64,000 bases of DNA from Numida meleagris (taxonomy: Eukaryota; Chordata; Aves; Galliformes; Numididae), in the NCBI RefSeq assembly GCF_002078875.1, contig NC_034414.1, positions 6,950,965-7,014,964 on the forward strand, in the 5' to 3' direction. The notes under the pieces were generated by a model. The model ran no database searches, was not told the origin of the DNA, and saw nothing but the letters and a program-made list of their open reading frames with translations. Shown piece by piece: positions 63,301-64,000 of the stretch (positions are counted from its first letter, which is position 1; each line of letters starts with the position of its first letter). The position numbers and the translations under genes were made by a program.

Positions 63301-63699
63301 AGACAGACCCAGTGGTGAGATGGGTGTTGTTCTTGCAATGCATGCTGTCACATCACCATAGTGATGGAAGTTAATGAATGTGCTTAGGAAGAGACTTTCT
63401 GATCTGTAGGTGGTTTGTTTGGTTTACTAACTTTTCCTTAGTTTCTGTGTCTGTACAATGGTGCAAATGATTTACAGCAAAGCTCTGTAATTGAACGTAA
63501 TTATTGGTCTAAAGCATTTTTATATTCTTTGAGGCAAGGCACCATGAAAATACAAAGTACTATTAACTGGCTCATCAGATTTTAGAAGAACGCCATAGTA
63601 CGTACATGTTTAATAGACTTCCAGGAGGGGATCTCTGGAGCAAGAACTCAGCAATTCTGTTGTATGCGCATGTTTCCATCAGTTTGTTCCAGTGTATAA
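51181..63699 (-). CDS. Unidentified multi-exon protein-coding gene, best-supported part (gene-level span)
   Basis: Twelve exon-like segments (63606-63699, 62695-62801, 61802-61982, 60585-60681, 58029-58130, 57660-57782, 56979-57024, 55836-55894, 53653-53781, 51841-51923, 51600-51639, 51181-51384) read on the minus strand. Splice phases join without a stop at all eleven junctions. Segments 62695-62801, 60585-60681, 57660-57782, 56979-57024 and 51600-51639 are open in a single frame, the one required by the neighbours. The product is mixed: a Lys/Arg/Glu-rich helical stretch early on, then beta-rich stretches. No signal peptide, membrane helix or known motif was recognised. The first and last coding exons were not found, so the gene probably runs past the right edge and continues leftward. 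I cannot name the family. Because boundaries were picked by eye, some exons may be wrong even if the gene is real. Confidence 0.5.
51600..51639 (-). CDS. Candidate short coding exon
   Basis: A strong acceptor (ggctgtttctatttcag) precedes 40 nt that are open in one frame only, the one using two carried bases. It gives EARAFQVTARSEQ after a split glycine codon and ends in phase 0. The donor GTTTGA is weak; GTAACT inside the exon would give a shorter phase-0 version. Confidence 0.35.
51841..51923 (-). CDS. Candidate coding exon
   Basis: A strong acceptor (catgtttgttacag) and donor GGG/GTGAGA bound 83 nt. In phase 0 it reads HSQDIMMKEGSFPTTEALNG then Asp-Ala-Val-His-Ser-Asp-Val, leaving two bases. 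An alternative frame is open but Cys/Trp/Arg-rich and does not fit the next segment. Confidence 0.45.
53653..53781 (-). CDS. Candidate coding exon
   Basis: The segment is 43 codons with a consensus donor (AGA/GTGAGT). The acceptor (gatattccag) has a weak pyrimidine tract. The phase-0 frame contains ANIVLLNIYEELMWPPYPIR and ends SLYWPPMDVR, a beta-like hydrophobic pattern with aromatic/proline turns. A second frame is also open. An unrelated open frame lies just upstream on the opposite strand. Confidence 0.5.
55836..55894 (-). CDS. Candidate short coding exon
   Basis: The acceptor is gttgtttgcag and the donor GGGAAG/GTAGGT. Taking one base from the preceding exon, the 59-nt segment reads GYRFLSTADQTQQKHGIPGK and ends in phase 0. 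One other frame is also open, so the frame rests on the neighbours. Confidence 0.45.
56979..57024 (-). CDS. Candidate short coding exon
   Basis: The 46-nt segment lies between acceptor ttttgtgcag and donor GAAG/GTAATC. Only phase 0 is open, giving TNAKYSTFNILPLKE plus one base. That base makes a glycine codon with the two leading bases of the exon at 55.89 kb. Confidence 0.45.
57660..57782 (-). CDS. Candidate coding exon, leucine/lysine-rich
   Basis: The acceptor (ctatcttgcttctagaacctcag) is pyrimidine-rich and the donor is AAG/GTGTGA. Only phase 0 is open through all 41 codons; the other two frames stop at codons 14-16. The peptide includes LRLLLDAMKLKCFTRKLALE and ends Glu-Ala-Ile-Thr-Ile-Lys. 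It joins in phase with the segments at 58.1 and 57.0 kb. Confidence 0.5.
58029..58130 (-). CDS. Candidate coding exon, charged helix
   Basis: The acceptor is gaccttttttag and the donor is a good GTGAGC. The segment is 34 codons in phase 0 at both ends and contains KREKYIPKGVPECKRAELER followed by Asp-Leu-Glu-Lys. The frame stays open beyond the donor for about 31 more codons, so a longer exon is possible. The charge pattern suggests a helix or coiled coil. Confidence 0.5.
59085..59153. repeat. Three tandem copies of a 23-bp T-rich unit
   Basis: Units start at 59085, 59108 and 59131 (acctgtcatttttttttatttgc). They lie just upstream of the hAT transposase remnant and lengthen its open frame artificially. 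Confidence 0.9.
59164..59460 (+). pseudogene. hAT transposase C-terminal (dimerisation) remnant
   Basis: The plus-strand frame reads GSACICEQRCSRMKHGKSNI and then AEHLENSLRMAATA. This matches the known hAT C-terminal pattern of a Cys-Glu-Gln core, a Met-Lys segment and a Leu-Glu-Asn-x-Leu-Arg helix found in Charlie-type transposases and ZBED/GTF2IRD2-like relatives. The upstream half, with PLPDF-like residues, is recognisable but eroded. The N-terminal DNA-binding and catalytic RNase H-like regions are missing. The frame stays open to 59526 but upstream is only a T-rich repeat, so it is not a functional gene. Confidence 0.75.
59574..60090 (+). mobile_element. Internally deleted mariner (Galluhop-like) inserted in the hAT element
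   Basis: The left end agctgctctgaatgtgatg pairs with the inverse of the right end, agttgctccaaaagcaatg, as imperfect terminal repeats. TA lies next to the right end and TA, offset by a few bases, near the left. The interior matches what I recall of Galluhop: a region encoding VDVSTVRQWVVHFSSG near 59800-59870 and a 3' segment with ccatggaaataaataggagg. At about 0.5 kb it lacks most of the transposase, including the catalytic aspartates. Confidence 0.75.
60585..60681 (-). CDS. Candidate coding exon, unidentified gene
   Basis: A very strong acceptor (ccctcctactctccctgtag) precedes the segment and the donor is GTAACA. Two frames stop within the first seven codons. The remaining frame accepts two carried bases and ends in phase 0, as both neighbours require. 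It contains SSNDLVLKASKHFQRAHLHS and ends Arg-Glu-Leu-Lys-Lys. The hAT/mariner insertion at 58.86-60.16 kb would lie in the intron just downstream. Confidence 0.45.
61291..61309 (+). repeat. Poly-A run
   Basis: Nineteen A in a row with no recognisable retrocopy upstream. Confidence 0.9.
61802..61982 (-). CDS. Candidate coding exon, alternative starts at 61982 or 61865
   Basis: There are two possible acceptors: ...gttttag before 61982 and the stronger ttttctatttcag before 61865. Both give the same frame and phase. The open frame contains IPAKKTSRDSARIR, then RDKFYIQRSSKLKTRPAPSR near its end, basic and Ser/Pro-rich. The donor, GTCCGT, is weak and is the main doubt. It accepts one base and leaves two, matching the candidates on either side. 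Confidence 0.4.
62391..62427 (+). repeat. A/G-only low-complexity tract
   Basis: An A-rich purine tract of about 37 bp with scattered G. Confidence 0.85.
62695..62801 (-). CDS. Candidate coding exon, unidentified gene
   Basis: The acceptor is ttcacag and the donor GTAAGC. The other two frames hit stops within about five codons, so only the frame that accepts two carried bases is open, and the previous candidate supplies exactly two. The peptide includes YVDEIKNTYVCIRRKSYSQE followed by Lys-Ala-Lys and a Leu-rich run, typical of an amphipathic helix. It leaves one base for the next exon. Confidence 0.5.
63606..63699 (-). CDS. Candidate coding exon, unidentified gene
   Basis: The acceptor has a long pyrimidine tract ending ctgacacctcag, and the donor is GTACGT directly after the exon. 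The 94-nt segment reads IHWNKLMETCAYNRIAEFLL and ends Gly-Ser-Leu-Leu-Asn. It needs one base from an upstream exon and leaves two (AT), which the next candidate completes as ATG. It looks helical. The gene should continue to the right of the window, since this segment has no start signal. Confidence 0.5.
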
Positions 63700-64000
63700 C
63701 TGAGGTGTCAGGAGGGGACAGGATGGAACCACCGTGTGTGTTTGTGTGCTTTTGCATTGGGAATCATCCCTGTCTGGGCAAAGGACGATGTATCTTTAAA
63801 GTTACTCAGTGTGCAGAGTCCAAGCACTGGCTTCATAATGAGACATAGCATTAACCATGTCTTGCTGCTCTCATTATTAACCACTTCAGATGTTTGCCCT
63901 GCAATAATGGAGCAGTGCTAATCTTTTTAAAGATTGGTAAGAAGAAAACAACCTGATTTTATTTTAAGGGTTAGGGAATGGTTTTAATACTGTAACTTTT

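Overview
The window looks like nuclear DNA of a bird, probably a galliform. It carries several 3'-truncated CR1 LINE copies (the main avian non-LTR retrotransposon), one of which still encodes the end of its reverse-transcriptase ORF. It also holds a mariner remnant that resembles Galluhop, known mainly from galliform birds. The rest is AT-rich, has no operon-like gene packing, and is unique or very degraded sequence. There is one assembly gap (49152-49776). I see no rRNA, tRNA, CRISPR array or bacterial feature.

The most interesting coding signal is on the minus strand. From about 63.7 kb down to 51.2 kb I can place twelve exon-like segments. Each has a polypyrimidine/AG acceptor, most have a reasonable GT donor, and a reading frame stays open and in phase from one to the next. 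Several are open in only one frame, and that frame is the one the neighbours require. Further exon-like segments of lower confidence follow at 50-35 kb and are scattered down to 2.4 kb. I read this as part of a large multi-exon gene transcribed right to left, with both ends probably outside the window. I do not recognise the protein. The evidence is splice-site and phase consistency judged by eye. It is not homology, and I chose among possible boundaries, so confidence is moderate.

Mobile DNA: at 58.86-60.16 kb there is a hAT (Charlie/Buster-type) DNA transposon with short terminal repeats and an 8-bp target duplication. It keeps a decayed transposase C-terminus and is interrupted by an internally deleted mariner. 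CR1 tips lie at about 11.0, 11.4, 20.99-21.4, 28.44 and 50.43-50.84 kb. The gap is flanked on both sides by CpG-richer, promoter-like or LTR-like DNA.

Region by region: 1-20.9 kb is mostly unique AT-rich DNA with a few weak exon candidates, a perfect 36-bp duplication at 8.45 kb and CR1 tips near 11 kb; 20.9-35 kb has CR1 copies and a CpG-rich patch at 23.3-23.5 kb, otherwise nothing recognisable; 35-49 kb has weak to moderate minus-strand exon candidates; 49-51 kb has the gap and a CR1; 51-64 kb has the best exon chain, with the nested transposons sitting inside one of its introns.
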